Source of the DNA: Tolypeutes matacus
Taxonomy: Eukaryota > Chordata > Mammalia > Cingulata > Chlamyphoridae
DNA length: 64,000 nt
Assembly (NCBI GenBank): GCA_026826555.1
Contig: JAKSZT010054573.1
Location: 976,332-1,040,331, forward strand
Reading direction: 5' to 3'
Shown: in pieces, positions 47,812 to 59,335 of the stretch
Position numbering within the stretch: the stretch's first letter is position 1
Layout: each line of letters opens with the position of its first letter
Translations under genes and position numbers: made by a program
The notes under the pieces: generated by a model
The model's database searches: none
What the model was told of the DNA's origin: nothing
The model's input: only the letters and a program-made list of their open reading frames with translations

Positions 47812-48454
47812 CAGGCCCTGGCCGGTGCTCTCCGTGACCAGCCTCCACTTATTTTACTGACCACCGCCGGAGGCGTTGCCGCTGGGAAACCTGCATGTTT
47901 CGCAGCTGCCGATGGTGCCATGTGGTCACGATGGGCCCTTTCTCCCGTGAGCCAGGAATTGAGCTGCGCCATATCACCACCATTGCCAGCTGGAGACAGA
48001 AGACGCTGGACCTGTGACCACCCACCTCTCGGGGCTATGGGGGTACCCCCTCCTTGTGGTCTCAACACTCGTTGCTTTTGAACTTGTCAAGCATCACGTC
48101 AGTAAGGTTTGTCAATACGTCAAAGCAAAGTGCGAGAGAATGTTTGATTACAAAACGATCTCGGTAGGCTGTTAACAGCTTTTGTGTCTGGGTTGGCAAG
48201 GTCAACATTTAAAACAATGTCATTCTTAACATTCTTTTGAAATATAAATGTTAATAAGTTGGAAGTTTGTTAAAAACAGAGGCTTGTGCAATGGGAAAAA
48301 TGCAGGAGCTAAAAATCAGCGTTTAGAATAACGTAGCTATCTCTGCCTCTTAACAAGTCGTCTCCATAAAGTAAACTGGAGACCATGGTTATGGCTAGCA
48401 GCAGTGCTTCAGTATCTGTCCATCAGTCTTAACAAATGCATCACACTAATATAA
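47812..48454. other. Unannotated interval
   Basis: 47.8-48.1 kb is GC-rich and could be further retroviral remnant, not recognised. The rest is AT-rich. Confidence 0.35.
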
Positions 48455-48575
48455 AGATGTTATTAATAGGGGGAACTGTGAGAAGGGGAGGGGTGGGGTA
48501 CATGGGAATTCCCTATATTTTCGATGTAACTTTTTTGTTATCTAAAGCTTCTCTAAAAATCAATTTTTAAAAATT
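48455..48575 (+). mobile_element. Old L1 (L1M-type) 3' end
   Basis: ATAGGGGGAACTGTGAGAAG, GGGGTACATGGGAATTCCCT and AAGCTTCTCTAAAAATCAAT follow an old L1 3' terminus. Confidence 0.75.
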
Positions 48576-50338
48576 GCTGATTGTCACCAGTGCACTAGTT
48601 TAAATGAGAAAACAAAGGCAATTAGAGCTGCCCATAGTTGATTTACCATATTCATATCAAAGGTGTCTGCAAATATAAAGATATGGCTCCCCATCCTCAG
48701 CGTGAATGCAATGCTCTCCAAGGTTTTCTGTGGCTCACTTATATTTAATAAAAATAACTTTCTTTCATTTAGAAATGTAGGAAAATGATCTGCACTTAAA
48801 AAATGTTCCTGGCCTCAGAAAGATAGTTCTGGACTAGAATAAAAATATTCACGCCTTTGTTTTGGCATCTTTGCACCAGTGCTTAACTTCTAAGTCCATT
48901 TCTTTATGTGAACATTTCAGGGACTTGTCAGGGAGGCCATTCAATCATAAAAATGTGATGTGTGTAGCATTCCACGCTACTCTAAATATAAGGCCATTAT
49001 GATTTCTCTGCAAAGAGAACTGAGATGTAAAAAGGGCTGTGCACTGGCTATTAAAATCAATTTTTAGACTAGTTCACTGAGGCTTGGGTTTTCAACATTA
49101 TGGTTATTGACTGGATTATTAGTTTATTTGTTGTAAGTTTTTATCGCCTCTTCTATGCCAAGGACTTTCACCAGAATTAGTAGAGTTTACAGAGAGAAGC
49201 AGGTCATTTATCATTTTACTAAATGACCACCTTGTAGCATGAAAAAGATAATGTTTGAAGAGTGTCTCTAAGCTCACCCATGTTAAAGACAAAGTAGATG
49301 AGTCTAAGAAGATGGAGAAAACATTTCAATGAGGTGAAAGTAGCAGGCAACCTCTGATGGTGGTTATAGATATAGAACTTTCATCTATCAGTCTCTGATA
49401 ATAAATCACCTAGTGGGTCTGAGGGCACCAGAGGGCACCAATCCAGGACCCACGGCCAGAGGAGTGCATTGACCTCTGCTCTGGCTTTTCATCTCGCTGT
49501 CGCTCAGTGTGCTCACCTTTTATAGCCCCTCCAGCTCCCTACCTGGTCCCACTCAGCCCATGGCTTTGCATAGCCTCTGCAGGGTGATGTCCCTCAAGTC
49601 CACATCTCCCTGGAGAGTAAAGAGCTGAAAAGCAAGGCGTCCCTTCAGTAGGCTGGCAGGGCGAGGGCAATAGAAGACCGAAGTATCGGCCGTGGACCCT
49701 AGTGCCGCGTTTCAACCCTGTCGTTTTCATTTTCTCCCCATGAACCAAACCCTTTTCTTGTACTTGTTACCTGCTAATTTCTCCTGACAGTGACATATGG
49801 TTTACTAAAGACTCAGACAGCTCTCCAAGGTCTGAGCTCTGCGGTTCTCAATGTCAACCCTTCCGTCATTCGAATGCTACCTTTTTGTTCCTGATTGTTC
49901 TCGGGAATAACATTAGATGACTGAGCCTTGCCCTTCCCTGATTTTGCACTCAAAAGAAGGAATTGTTTTTGATCCATTCTTTTAACAAATATTATATTTA
50001 ATATTGCTATAGAAACTTTGGACCCTCAACTGCCACTTAAATAAATATATAGTATCTGGCATTGTTAGTTTTACTCCATTATATTTGTAAATTAAAATTC
50101 AGGAACACAGAGTTGGATAAAACGTAATTCCTGGCCCATGCCATTTTTCTCATTGTTCCAGACATGGCCTATTTTATATATTCAGCTGGCTATTTATTTT
50201 GTTATTTTTAGTAGCGTAATGGATACCAGCAAATCCCATCATTACAAACAAAAGCTCGGTCATTGACAGTCAATCCTCCTGCCTACCCCACCATCATCCT
50301 GGAATCCATGTCCACCTTTCTCTTTTCTTTCCTTTCTG
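48576..50338. other. Unannotated interval
   Basis: AT-rich; nothing recognisable. Confidence 0.4.
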
Positions 50339-50376
50339 TTTGTGTGTGTGTATCATATATATATATATATATATAT
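50339..50376. repeat. (TG)n and (TA)n microsatellite
   Basis: TG run at 50339-50352 and TA run at 50355-50376. Confidence 0.95.
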
Positions 50377-50379
50377 GAA

Positions 50380-51230
50380 TGATATTATTGAGCATATTTT
50401 TAGTCTAGTTATTTTTAACTTTATAAATGGGTATTCTGCCATTTGTAATCTGTTGGGATTTTTTTCACTTAATATTATATCTTGATTTTAACATTGTACA
50501 TCCCTGTAGTTAGTTCATTTTGACAGCAGTATAATGTTCCATTATGTGACTATATTGGAGTTTATGCATCTTTTCTCTCTTTGATGGACTTTTTGTTGGT
50601 TTCGGGGTCTTTCCAAGGTGAGCTGTGCTGTTTTAAACTTGCTTGTCCATGGTTTTTACCATCCATGTGCAATAGCTTCTCTTGGATTGCACTAGGAATT
50701 CAACTTTTTGGAGATAATGCCAAACTCTTCTCTGGAGTGGTCGAATCCATTTGCATTGCCACCAGCAATGTAGAAAAGATATTTTGGATCCACATATTCT
50801 CTAAGAACTACTCTTGTCAGATTTTTAAACTATGGCCAAGAGAAAGTATATAAAATGACATCTATTTTGGTCTTTACACTTTTTTCCTGATCTCTGATGT
50901 TGCTGAACATCCCTTCACATGTGTTTTCGAAGTACTGTTACCTCCTTGTCCATGCCTTGTCATACCCCTTGCTCATTTTCCTCTTGGTATATTTGTGCTC
51001 TTTCCATTTATTTGTAGAAACTGATTCCATTCTCTTGTTGCATGTTGGGAAAATATTTTCTTCCACTTTGCCATTTGTCTCTTCCTTTAAGATGTCTTTT
51101 GATGAACAATAGATCTTAATTTTAATATAACTGAATGTACCAAATTTTTTTTTTTTTTTTTTTTTAGTTAATGTGTTTGCATGTGACTTAAGAAATAGTT
51201 TTTCAGTCTTGGATTCATCTTTGACTTAAT
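50380..51230 (-). mobile_element. Old L1 (L1M-type) fragment, minus strand
   Basis: The + strand reads as a reversed old L1 ORF2 end and 3' UTR, with GTAATCTGTTGGGATTTTTT, CAGCAGTATAATGTTCCATT and ATTTGCATTGCCACCAGCAA. TTTGATGAACAATAGATCTT lies near 51095, before a long T run at 51146-51166. Diverged with no intact frame. Confidence 0.75.
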
Positions 51231-52055
51231 GGTGGTCTGTTTCCTCATCACTGAGAATGGTTTGAGGTCTCTCTTCCTCACTTCTCTGGTTCTATTCAGG
51301 TTTCTGCAGAGGTTAAATCAGCATTTCCACGTGGCCCTTTGTGCTGGGGCTGAGCATCGGGGCTCCCTGCTGCCCCGGTGTTTGGAGCCAGGTGCAGTGC
51401 TTCCTCACTCTGCTGCCCCTTGCAGGTAGGGGTGGCCAGGTCTGCAGGCTTACCTCATGCCATGGTGACCCAGCCAAGCTGCATGCTGGCAAGGAGAGAG
51501 AAGGGATGGGGGGTGAGCGGCCACATTGGCTGAGGCCTCGGTAACTTCAGGCAGCTCTCACATTGCTCGTAACCCCTGTTCACACTTTCAAAACCCTTGC
51601 GTAACATGAGTATATGCAACACAGTAAAGAAAACTGGAAAAAGGGGAATGAGGCATTTGTTTGCAGTGGGTAAAATGTGGGAGTGTTCCCAGCATTTTCT
51701 GCAGTAGACCACGAGAAAACTATTTGAGGTGGTGGAAATATCCTATATCATGGTTGTGGTGGTGGTTACACAATTGTGTAATTTATCAAAACTTATCAAC
51801 TTGTACATTTATAATTTGTTTTATTTTACGTAAATTAATTTTAGCTTTCTGTAGATTTACCTCAGAAAAGCTGATTTAAAAAGTGAAGAGTTAATAAGAA
51901 AAAAATGTAAAATATAGCTCTCTGCAATGTAATTTTATGAACAAGCACGGAATAATTCTTAAAAGAGGATGTTTAAAATTAGGCAGAATGTTTGACCAGA
52001 AGAGGAAAATGGCTGATGGTCAGGGGCGCTGGATGAGGCCCCTGTGGATGAGGCG
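51231..52055. other. Unannotated interval
   Basis: GC-richer at 51.3-51.5 kb; no gene or named repeat. Confidence 0.4.
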
Positions 52056-52590
52056 TAGCCCGGGTCCCCCGGGGGGCCCTACGTCGAGAGGCGCGGCCCG
52101 GGTCCCACGGAGGGGGGCCCTACGTCTAGGGGGCGCGGCCCGGGTCCCCCGGGGGGGCCCTACATCCGGAGGCGTGGCCCGGGTCCCATGAGGGGGTCCT
52201 ACATCGAGAGGCGCGGCCCGTGTCCCACGGAGGGGGGCCCTACGTCTAGGGGGCGCGGCCCGGGTCCCACGGAGGGGGGCCCTACGTCTAGGGGCGCGGC
52301 CTGGGTCCCACGGGGGTCCCTGCGTCCGGAGGCGCAGCCCGGGTCCCATGAGGGGGTCCTACGTCGAGGGGCGCGGCCTGGGTCCCCCGGGGGGGTCCCT
52401 ACGTCTAGGGGCGCGGCCTGGGTCCCACGGGGGGGCTCTACGTCTAGGGGCGCGGCCCGGGTCCCACGGGGGTCCCTGCGTCCGGAGGCGCAGCCCGGGT
52501 CCCATGAGGGGGCCCTACGTCGAGGGGCGCGGCCCGGGTTCCACGAGGGGGCCCTACGTCGAGGGGCGCGGCCCGGGTCCCACGAGAAGG
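52056..52590. repeat. CpG-rich minisatellite with 39-bp units and a four-unit higher-order period
   Basis: Fourteen units of about 39 bases, each with GGCGCGGCCCGGGTCCCACG or a close variant and ending CCCTACGTC(T/G)A. Units 4, 8 and 12 share a CCGGAGGCG...CCCATGAGGGGG variant. TGCGTCCGGAGGCGCAGCCC occurs at 52321 and again at 52477, 156 bases apart, which is four units. Because 39 is divisible by three, frames stay open on both strands (longest 169 codons, 52188-52697). This is not evidence of a gene. Confidence 0.95.
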
Positions 52591-52828
52591 CACATGGCCG
52601 TAGTTCTGGGCGTTCGCTTTTCCCCTTTTGTCCACATCATTTACAAACACCAAGACCATTTGTGTTGAATAAGCTGCTTCAAAAGAACCTTGGTTAAATC
52701 GTTTTGGAAAACAGACCTTGTTTTCCGCCTCAGAAACTAATGTTCATTTTAGAGGTCATTAAAAGACACTCCCGGTGCGGCCACTGATGGGAATAGATTA
52801 CTCTAAACCGCAGGAAGCATTGCTCCAA

Positions 52829-53023
52829 AGAGGTGGTCCTCAACTGGGGCTGATTGCGGCCCCTTTCCAGACATCTTCAGCTGTCACCACGGGGGAAGGT
52901 GCCTCTTGCATCCAGTGGCAGAAGCCAGGGATACTCTCCACCACCCTACAATGCACAGGGCAACCTCCCTCGACAGAGAATCTTCTAGTTCAGATGTCCC
53001 CAGTGCTGGCGTTGAGAAACCCC
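52829..53023. mobile_element. Non-autonomous hAT DNA transposon
   Basis: Left end AGGTGGTCCTCAACTGGGGC and right end GCGTTGAGAAACCCC, inverted copies of each other. The interior CCTACAATGCACAGGGCAAC and CAGGGATACTCTCCACCACC matches a widespread mammalian hAT element. Confidence 0.85.
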
Positions 53024-53189
53024 GCCGTAACGTTTCTACTAAAGAGAAGAGGAGTTTTAAGAACTCGTGTGCTAGCCCCGTCGGTTAATGCCGTGACTGC
53101 TGTGTATACCTTGCCAAGTTGGAGCACTTGCTGTTTACTGTTGAAGGTCTATCTTCGGCCCTTCAGAAATATCAACTCAAAGTAATCCT

Positions 53190-53315
53190 GGAGTGTAGTT
53201 TCTATTACAATCTCCATTTCACAAGGGGAAGAAACCGTGATGTCGGGAGGCAAAGGGGTTGGCGTGGGTGGCACAGCTGTCAGTTGCTACAACTGAGATT
53301 TCAACACGAGCCTGG
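53190..53315 (-). mobile_element. MIR SINE fragment, minus strand
   Basis: TACAATCTCCATTTCACAAG GGGAAGAAAC, then GGGTGGCACAGCTGTCAGTT and GAGATTTCAACACGAGCCTG, in reversed MIR order. Confidence 0.75.
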
Positions 53316-53639
53316 CTCCATTCTGATATCCTGCACCCTTTCTGGCCTCCCTATGGAATCCCCTCTCATAATTCCTCAGTATATGACAAAGCAACTGTGA
53401 TAAAATCATAACTTTAAAATCTAGGTAAAATTTAATTTAAAGTCATACATAAACTTAACATTTTTTTTTGCCAATATAGTTATAAATTCAGGGGAATTTT
53501 TTGTTTTGAAAATAAAAACCTCAATTTAGGGCAAGAGGTCATTTGGTATTAAATAAACAATGAACTTGGGCACCTAATGCTCTGCAAACAATGTCCTAAA
53601 CATTGCAAAGCGAGGGAGGGCCTCTTTCTCTGAGCATGC
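53316..53639. other. Unannotated interval
   Basis: AT-rich, nothing recognisable. Confidence 0.4.
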
Positions 53640-53647
53640 TCCTTAGG

Positions 53648-53838
53648 CAGGGGCTCTTAACCATTTTTGGTCCACGGACCCCTTGGTCAGTCAGGTGAAA
53701 ACCACGGCCCCCTTACTAAGTCACACTATACTGTGGATTAGTTAATAAACATGTCACTCCTGCACCAGCACGTCCCCACAAGAATAACGGTTTTTGAACT
53801 TCAGTTCAGGCTCACGGACCCCTTGTTAAGAGCCCCTG
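53648..53838. mobile_element. Non-autonomous hAT DNA transposon with intact inverted ends
   Basis: Terminal inverted repeats CAGGGGCTCTTAAC (53648-53661) and GTTAAGAGCCCCTG (53825-53838) are perfect over 14 bases. An 8-base duplication flanks them: TCCTTAGG (53640-53647) and TCCTAAGG (53839-53846), one mismatch. It contains GGTCCACGGACCCCTTGG near the left end and CTCACGGACCCCTTGTTAAG at the right. Confidence 0.95.
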
Positions 53839-53846
53839 TCCTAAGG

Positions 53847-56800
53847 AGATGGCTTAGACCACGTTTCACTTTCTTCTTGCTCATGCCAGGAAGCAGTCAG
53901 TCACTTAGCAATCTGATAGAGGTAACGAGTTACCCAGCTCCCCAATTGCCCAAATAGTCTTAAACAGCTTATTATGTCAATGACTCAAGGAAATGTCTGC
54001 CTGCATGACTGGGCTCAACTGAACCTTTTTCCTCACAGGGTCCTCAGGTATATGAAGAGTTGAAAACAAATTTCTCACAGATGTGTTCATCCAAAATGGT
54101 AGCTACCAATTATTTGTAGGAGAATAAAAAGAAGCTGTTCAAACAAATGCACGTGCTTCCACATATGAGCGGAGAAATTGTTACGACATGACCGAATCTC
54201 TTCTCTATGTGATGTAATGTCCAGAAGGCCCACATGGAAAATATTCCCACAGGAATCCACGTAAACCCAAGGAGAAGCCCCTTATCACCTTTGATGTCCA
54301 ACTTGTGTCCGTCAAGGAGCCTTCCCAGGGAAATACGGATTGCTAAGAAAACCAAGAGCAAAGCGAGCTCTGGATCGTGGCGTTCTCTGGAGCTCAAAGT
54401 CAACACTCTGGGTGAACGTGAATGTGAGTGAAGAGGCGGTGGGCGGCAGGAGGTCCAGAAGCTATGAGACGAGAAGAGAAGCAATGGGAATGCACTCTGA
54501 GCTCTGATGCCTTGAAACGCCCAAAATTCCACCAGAGAGCGCAATGGTTCCAGCTGGTCAACTTAGCCACTATAGAAAGTCCCAGAATTAACTCCAAAGG
54601 TGTTTATTTGTATTTAGTCTTTTTTTTTTTTTTTGTCCCAAGGGATGATTTTTTTCACCCCTGTGGATTCAGGAGAGGAAATCATTAATCCATGCCTTGG
54701 TTATCTTCATAGGTCTTAGTCTCTTGGTGTTAGGATAACAGAGAATTTCCCTCCAGTTCTTAAATGTGTTTATTTTAATCTCTTGCTAAGGTGGTGGGTG
54801 AGTGTTGAAAGGCATGTCCTGGGTCTTCTTTATGTTCTCTAACATGGCAGATGAAGCCTGTCAACTTCCTTTGCTTTAGTTTACCTGACATCAAATTTTA
54901 TTCGTATGTTCTCCTCTTTTTGAAATCTTAAGAAGCAAGCAATGCAGGAGTTGCAGAGTTGTTCTGAGCAGAAACGTTTCCAGATATAATTCATAACTCG
55001 CCCGCCTTTGTCATTCAGCCTCATAGAGAAGAGTTTGAGACAAGTTTAAAGGTTAGAAAACACAGCATTGTAGCCTGCGATGCTGGTTTCCCGCATGTAG
55101 CTCAGTGTGACTGTGTTTACACAGCAGCGCCTGCCCCGGGTTAAACCTGCACGGGAATTAAACCTGTCGGTCTTAACCGAGCTCCCGGAACAATTGCCAC
55201 CGCTGGACTTTGGAGTTAGCAGCTTAGTCGCAAAATGAAGGGGTCCTCTCGTGTCCTTCCACTTTTATTTAAACGTCCAGCATGTGGCGCTGCCGTTTTA
55301 GTTCTCAGAGGTTCTTCCCAACACTCTCAGTATCTACCTGGCTCCTGTAAATTTCAGTGGGCTTGAAAACGTCAAAGAAAAACCCACTTGCCTTTCAGCA
55401 GAACAGTTTCAATGCTTCTTCAAGAGCAACTGCAGGTTTCTTTTCATGTTTACGAAATAAAATCAGAGTAAAGACAAGCTTGCTCATTTGAGTTTTCTTA
55501 AAAAACAAACCAAAAAAAGTCCCATTTCACAAGATTTTCAATATGAACTTTGTAGCTTTTAGTTATAATTGTTTCATTTAAGATTCTCTTAATTTGTTTA
55601 TGCTTCTGAAAAAGTAGGTTTGAGGGCAAGCAAGCAATATTTTTGGTCATGTCAAGAACCAGAAATACACGTTACTTTTTATATTTTAAACGTTTTCCTG
55701 CATTTTCTTATTAAACAGTATTTTTGTAGCTATCTGTGTTTTTCAATGTCTATAGCTTATATATAAAATCAGCTATGAGAACCCTGACTCTTTAGGGTTG
55801 CTCATTATAGAGTTGTTGATGTTAGAATTAGGGTCAATTTAGTTCATCTCCAAGCCTCGAGGGCAAATGTTCTATTTTACTTGGCCTCCAACATCCAGGA
55901 ATTCATGTTTGAAAACCTCAATGTCCCTTGCCCGGTCTAGCAGCTGTTGGGGGGGGGGAGGGTAAAATACCAAAACTAACAGCGGCTAACACATGTACTG
56001 AAGCTAAAATCCCAGCGTGGAGGTACTGGCAGGGAAAAAGCATTCACAGCCGGATGCCGTGGTCCTTATATATTCGATCCTTGAAACATGGAAATGCAGA
56101 CTCCGGTAAAAGTCATACATTTTCGTGATTATTCCAGTGAAGGGATAAGACTTTAGTGATGGCGTAATCTAGAATACCTTCTTAGCATGTCTCCAGAACA
56201 GGTACCAAGCAGATTTAACACGATTAGTTGCCGGTGACTCTGGCAGAAGGGAGGGAAAGGAGAAAGGAGACAAATTCTTGAAATGTGTGCATAGAGTCTG
56301 AACTTGTATTATTTGACAATGTTTTAATGAAACATTTAATGAAAATGAAGTAAAAATCATTAAAATAGTCTTTAATGCACAAAAGTAATAGAATGCATTT
56401 TATCCTGTCTTAGAAAATTCTAGTAAACACTGGGTGATCGATAATAATATCTTTAAACCTGTAGAAATTGCAACTGAATTTTTATGATCATGTTGAAGAG
56501 GAAAATGTGCTCCATGCTAAAAATCAAACCCAACTGGGCTGTCTAGCCTTGCGAGGTGATAAAAGAAAGCTGGTGATGTTCTTTTGTGGAAACTAAAGTG
56601 AATATTCATTGACCCTATTTACACATTTTAATTTGTAAAATGACTAAATAGGCCATCAGTACCATAAGGACACACTGTGTTCTAGAATTAACTCATATTG
56701 CAAAACAGACAAGCCTGACATCTCTCCATTCCACGTTCACTGTATCCTGGGTTCCCATTTTACTCTTTCTCTCTCAGTAGCTCTTTTGACATTCCCTGGA

Positions 56801-57496
56801 GCACGCTGCTTAAAGCTGAGCAGAAAGAAAGTCGGTCTGGAGGGAGCAAAGCCCACGTAAAGAGTGAATTTCAGAGTCTGGCTTGCAAAGGCTAAGAAAG
56901 TTGAGGTAAGTATGGGCCTGGCCCTGGCAGAACATGCTTCTTTGTTTTCCCACTTTTGCTTTTCCTGAAATTAATTGCAGTTTCTGAGAGAAGGTGCAGG
57001 CTATTGTGCCATCAGATGGAGGCAATTAGGAAGGAAACTGGCAGCTCATGCGAGTTCCCTCCTGTCTCTCCAAAGTCCCTGATAACTAATAGCCAGGAAC
57101 AGCATTCTGGTTCAAAACTCGTCCCGGCCTTCAAATAAAAGTGTTTATTCTTCCCCAATTTAAGAGCATGTTCTCCATTTGCTTTCCCCAGAGGGGCATG
57201 TCAGAGGAAGATTTTGCTTGACTCCTTCATATTTTATCCTTATCAACCAAACGGAGCTGGAGAACTTTTAAAAACCTTAGAAAAGACAAGTCGCTAGCCT
57301 AGAAAAGGAAGCCTAAGATTGTCTTGGCTAGATGCATTGGAGAATGTGATTTAGTAAGAAGTGGATTGTTAGGTCCTACCCATAGCTACACACACATGCC
57401 TAAAAAGATACTTAAAGAATTGTCATAAGTGCTGTCTAAATCACAGGTGCCACCCTAGTTCTCAAAGGAGTACGCGTCTTCTAAACCAGTATCAGA
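53847..57496. other. Unannotated interval
   Basis: 3.6 kb, mostly AT-rich, without a repeat that I can name. A minus-strand frame of 144 codons (54544-54110) has hydrophobic stretches but no family match and no promoter or splice evidence. Low repeat content over this length may mean that some of it is constrained; alignment would show this. Confidence 0.35.
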
Positions 57497-57640
57497 CCCC
57501 AGGTCAGGGTGGCCGCTGCACAATCACCTGGGGAGCTGGTCAGAAGCTTAGATCACAACCCCCCACCCCCACTGAACCCGAATCGGCAGCTGGGGCCCTG
57601 GAATCTACTTTAGCAAACTTCCCAGGTGGTTCCTATGGTT
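57497..57640. mobile_element. hAT (MER5/MER20-like) DNA transposon fragment
   Basis: GCACAATCACCTGGGGAGCT at the left, CGAATCGGCAGCTGGGGCCC in the middle and AACTTCCCAGGTGGTTCCTA at the right follow the palindromic layout of these elements. Confidence 0.7.
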
Positions 57641-57668
57641 TGTTGTTGTTGTTGTTGTTTTGTTTTTA
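57641..57668. repeat. (TTG)n microsatellite
   Basis: Seven or so TTG units followed by T-rich DNA. Confidence 0.9.
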
Positions 57669-58855
57669 AGGCAACGTTAGCTTAAGAAAATGCAAAGGAG
57701 CAGTACTAACATCTTGCAAACCGTGGACGAGGTTGTCATGGTTTTGGTGAGTCTCCTACAACCTGACCGGTAGGTTCCTCTTTGTTCACATAGCCATAAA
57801 CGAGCGTAAATCAAGACCCTTTTCTACTCTTCTTGACAGATGTGTGTTTTGTCTATTTAAGTCAAACCGAAGTCAGTGTAAGGTTGTTTCTTCTCTAGGC
57901 AAATTAGGGCAATGGGGTTCCGGTGGAGAAAGACAGTCACGCGTGCCTTCCGGCCACACCTGTGCGAGGCCCACCCATCATTTCCCCGCCGTTACTAAAG
58001 CCTTGCTTTTCACGAACTTAGGCGGGGCTAAACCATTACGTCCAAAGTTAGAGCCCTGCCCTTGGCCGACTCCCAAGGTCAGCTGCATAATAAGTTGGGC
58101 ATATGTGAGAAGAGTTCAACTCTTACTCTCATTTTACTAGAATGGTTTTCTTTTTGAAAGTTACTTCAAAGTGCAGTTAAAATAAATAGCACAAGGAAGG
58201 CCTGTATATTCACAGGGGATTTCTGTGCTAATTCTAAAGGAAGAAGGTGATGTAACAAGTATTATTTTGAAATATGCATTAAGCCCTATAAACTTAATCC
58301 CAAGGTTTCTCTTCAACTGACTAATTGTTCTCTTTCGTGCTTTATTGCAAAATGCAGTTATTCATGGAAACGAATATGCTGCAGAACACATGCTGCTTTA
58401 AAAAACACACAGCAATGCCATCAAATGCTTAAAAGCCATTTTTAAAAGCTCAGCATACTTGTTCTTAGGATTTCACTTTCTAGAATATAAATGTCATAAG
58501 AGGACATGCGAAATTATAAATCAAAGACACCGTTAGAAAACATAGATGTGCATAAAATCCTTGCCTTCACCACCTGCCACCGTTTTTGGAAATGTTTTTA
58601 GTGATTCCCACGTGAAAGTGATAAAATTCAAAAAAGAATCCCTGAGGTCAGAAGTCACTCCGTATGTTTAACATATTTAAAAGGATTTCCACTTGCAACT
58701 CTGAGCACCTTAAACTATTGAACTCCCGTGAGCTCTGCCCTACAGTTTTAGGCTTCCAGCTCCAGTGTAGTGTGGTCCTGGCTAAATGCTGCAGGCAGGA
58801 CCAGCTATGTAATCCGCCGGGGCCAGCACAGAATGAAGATGTGGGCTCCCTCCTC
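57669..58855. other. Unannotated interval
   Basis: Nothing recognisable. Confidence 0.4.
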
Positions 58856-58871
58856 AGAAATTCATAAGATG

Positions 58872-59054
58872 GGGGGCGGATGTGGCTCAAATGGTTGGGT
58901 GTCCGTCTCCCATATGGAGGGACCTGGGTTCGATCCCTGGGACCTCCTGGTAAAAAAAAAAAAAAAACAAGGAAGACGAACACACACAGCAAGTGCAAAC
59001 AGCGAGGGGGTGGGGAGAGATAAATAAATAAAATAAATCTTTAAAAAAAAAAAA
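58872..59054 (+). mobile_element. tRNA-derived SINE (DAS type) with long tail
   Basis: GGCGGATGTGGCTCAAATGG (A box) and CTGGGTTCGATCCCTGGGAC (B box), then poly-A, a tail region with AAATAAATAAAATAAATC, and a final poly-A. The duplication AGAAATTCATAAGATG flanks it at 58856-58871 and 59055-59070, perfect over 16 bases. Confidence 0.95.
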
Positions 59055-59204
59055 AAGAAATTCATAAGATGTTCACGGTGGCAGCAGAAGGGCATTAAAC
59101 CGAATGTGCGGTGGGGGGGTACGGCTGCTCAGACTGGGACCTGTGGGGACTGGACAGCCTGCAGGGCCCTGAAGCCCTTTTTTTCCCCTTAAAAACAGAG
59201 CTAA

Positions 59205-59335
59205 CTGGTTTTTATTGAGCATCCCTGTGTGCCAAGCATATTGATACATTTTAAATAGATTATCTTTTTTTCAGTTATTACAACAGGCTTCATTGTACAT
59301 GTTTTACTGATAATGAAATTGAAGCTTCAGATGTC
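59205..59335 (-). mobile_element. MIR SINE, minus strand
   Basis: TTTATTGAGCATCCCTGTGT GCCAAGC, then AATAGATTATCTTTTTTTCA and TTTTACTGATAATGAAATTG, in reversed MIR order. Confidence 0.8.

Noticed and set aside
52188..52697. 169-codon frame over the 52-kb minisatellite
   Set aside because: Open because the unit is 39 bases; the peptide is a plain repeat and several other frames are equally open.
54110..54544. Minus-strand frame of 144 codons with hydrophobic segments
   Set aside because: No family match, no promoter or splice signals, and length is within chance for 64 kb on six frames.
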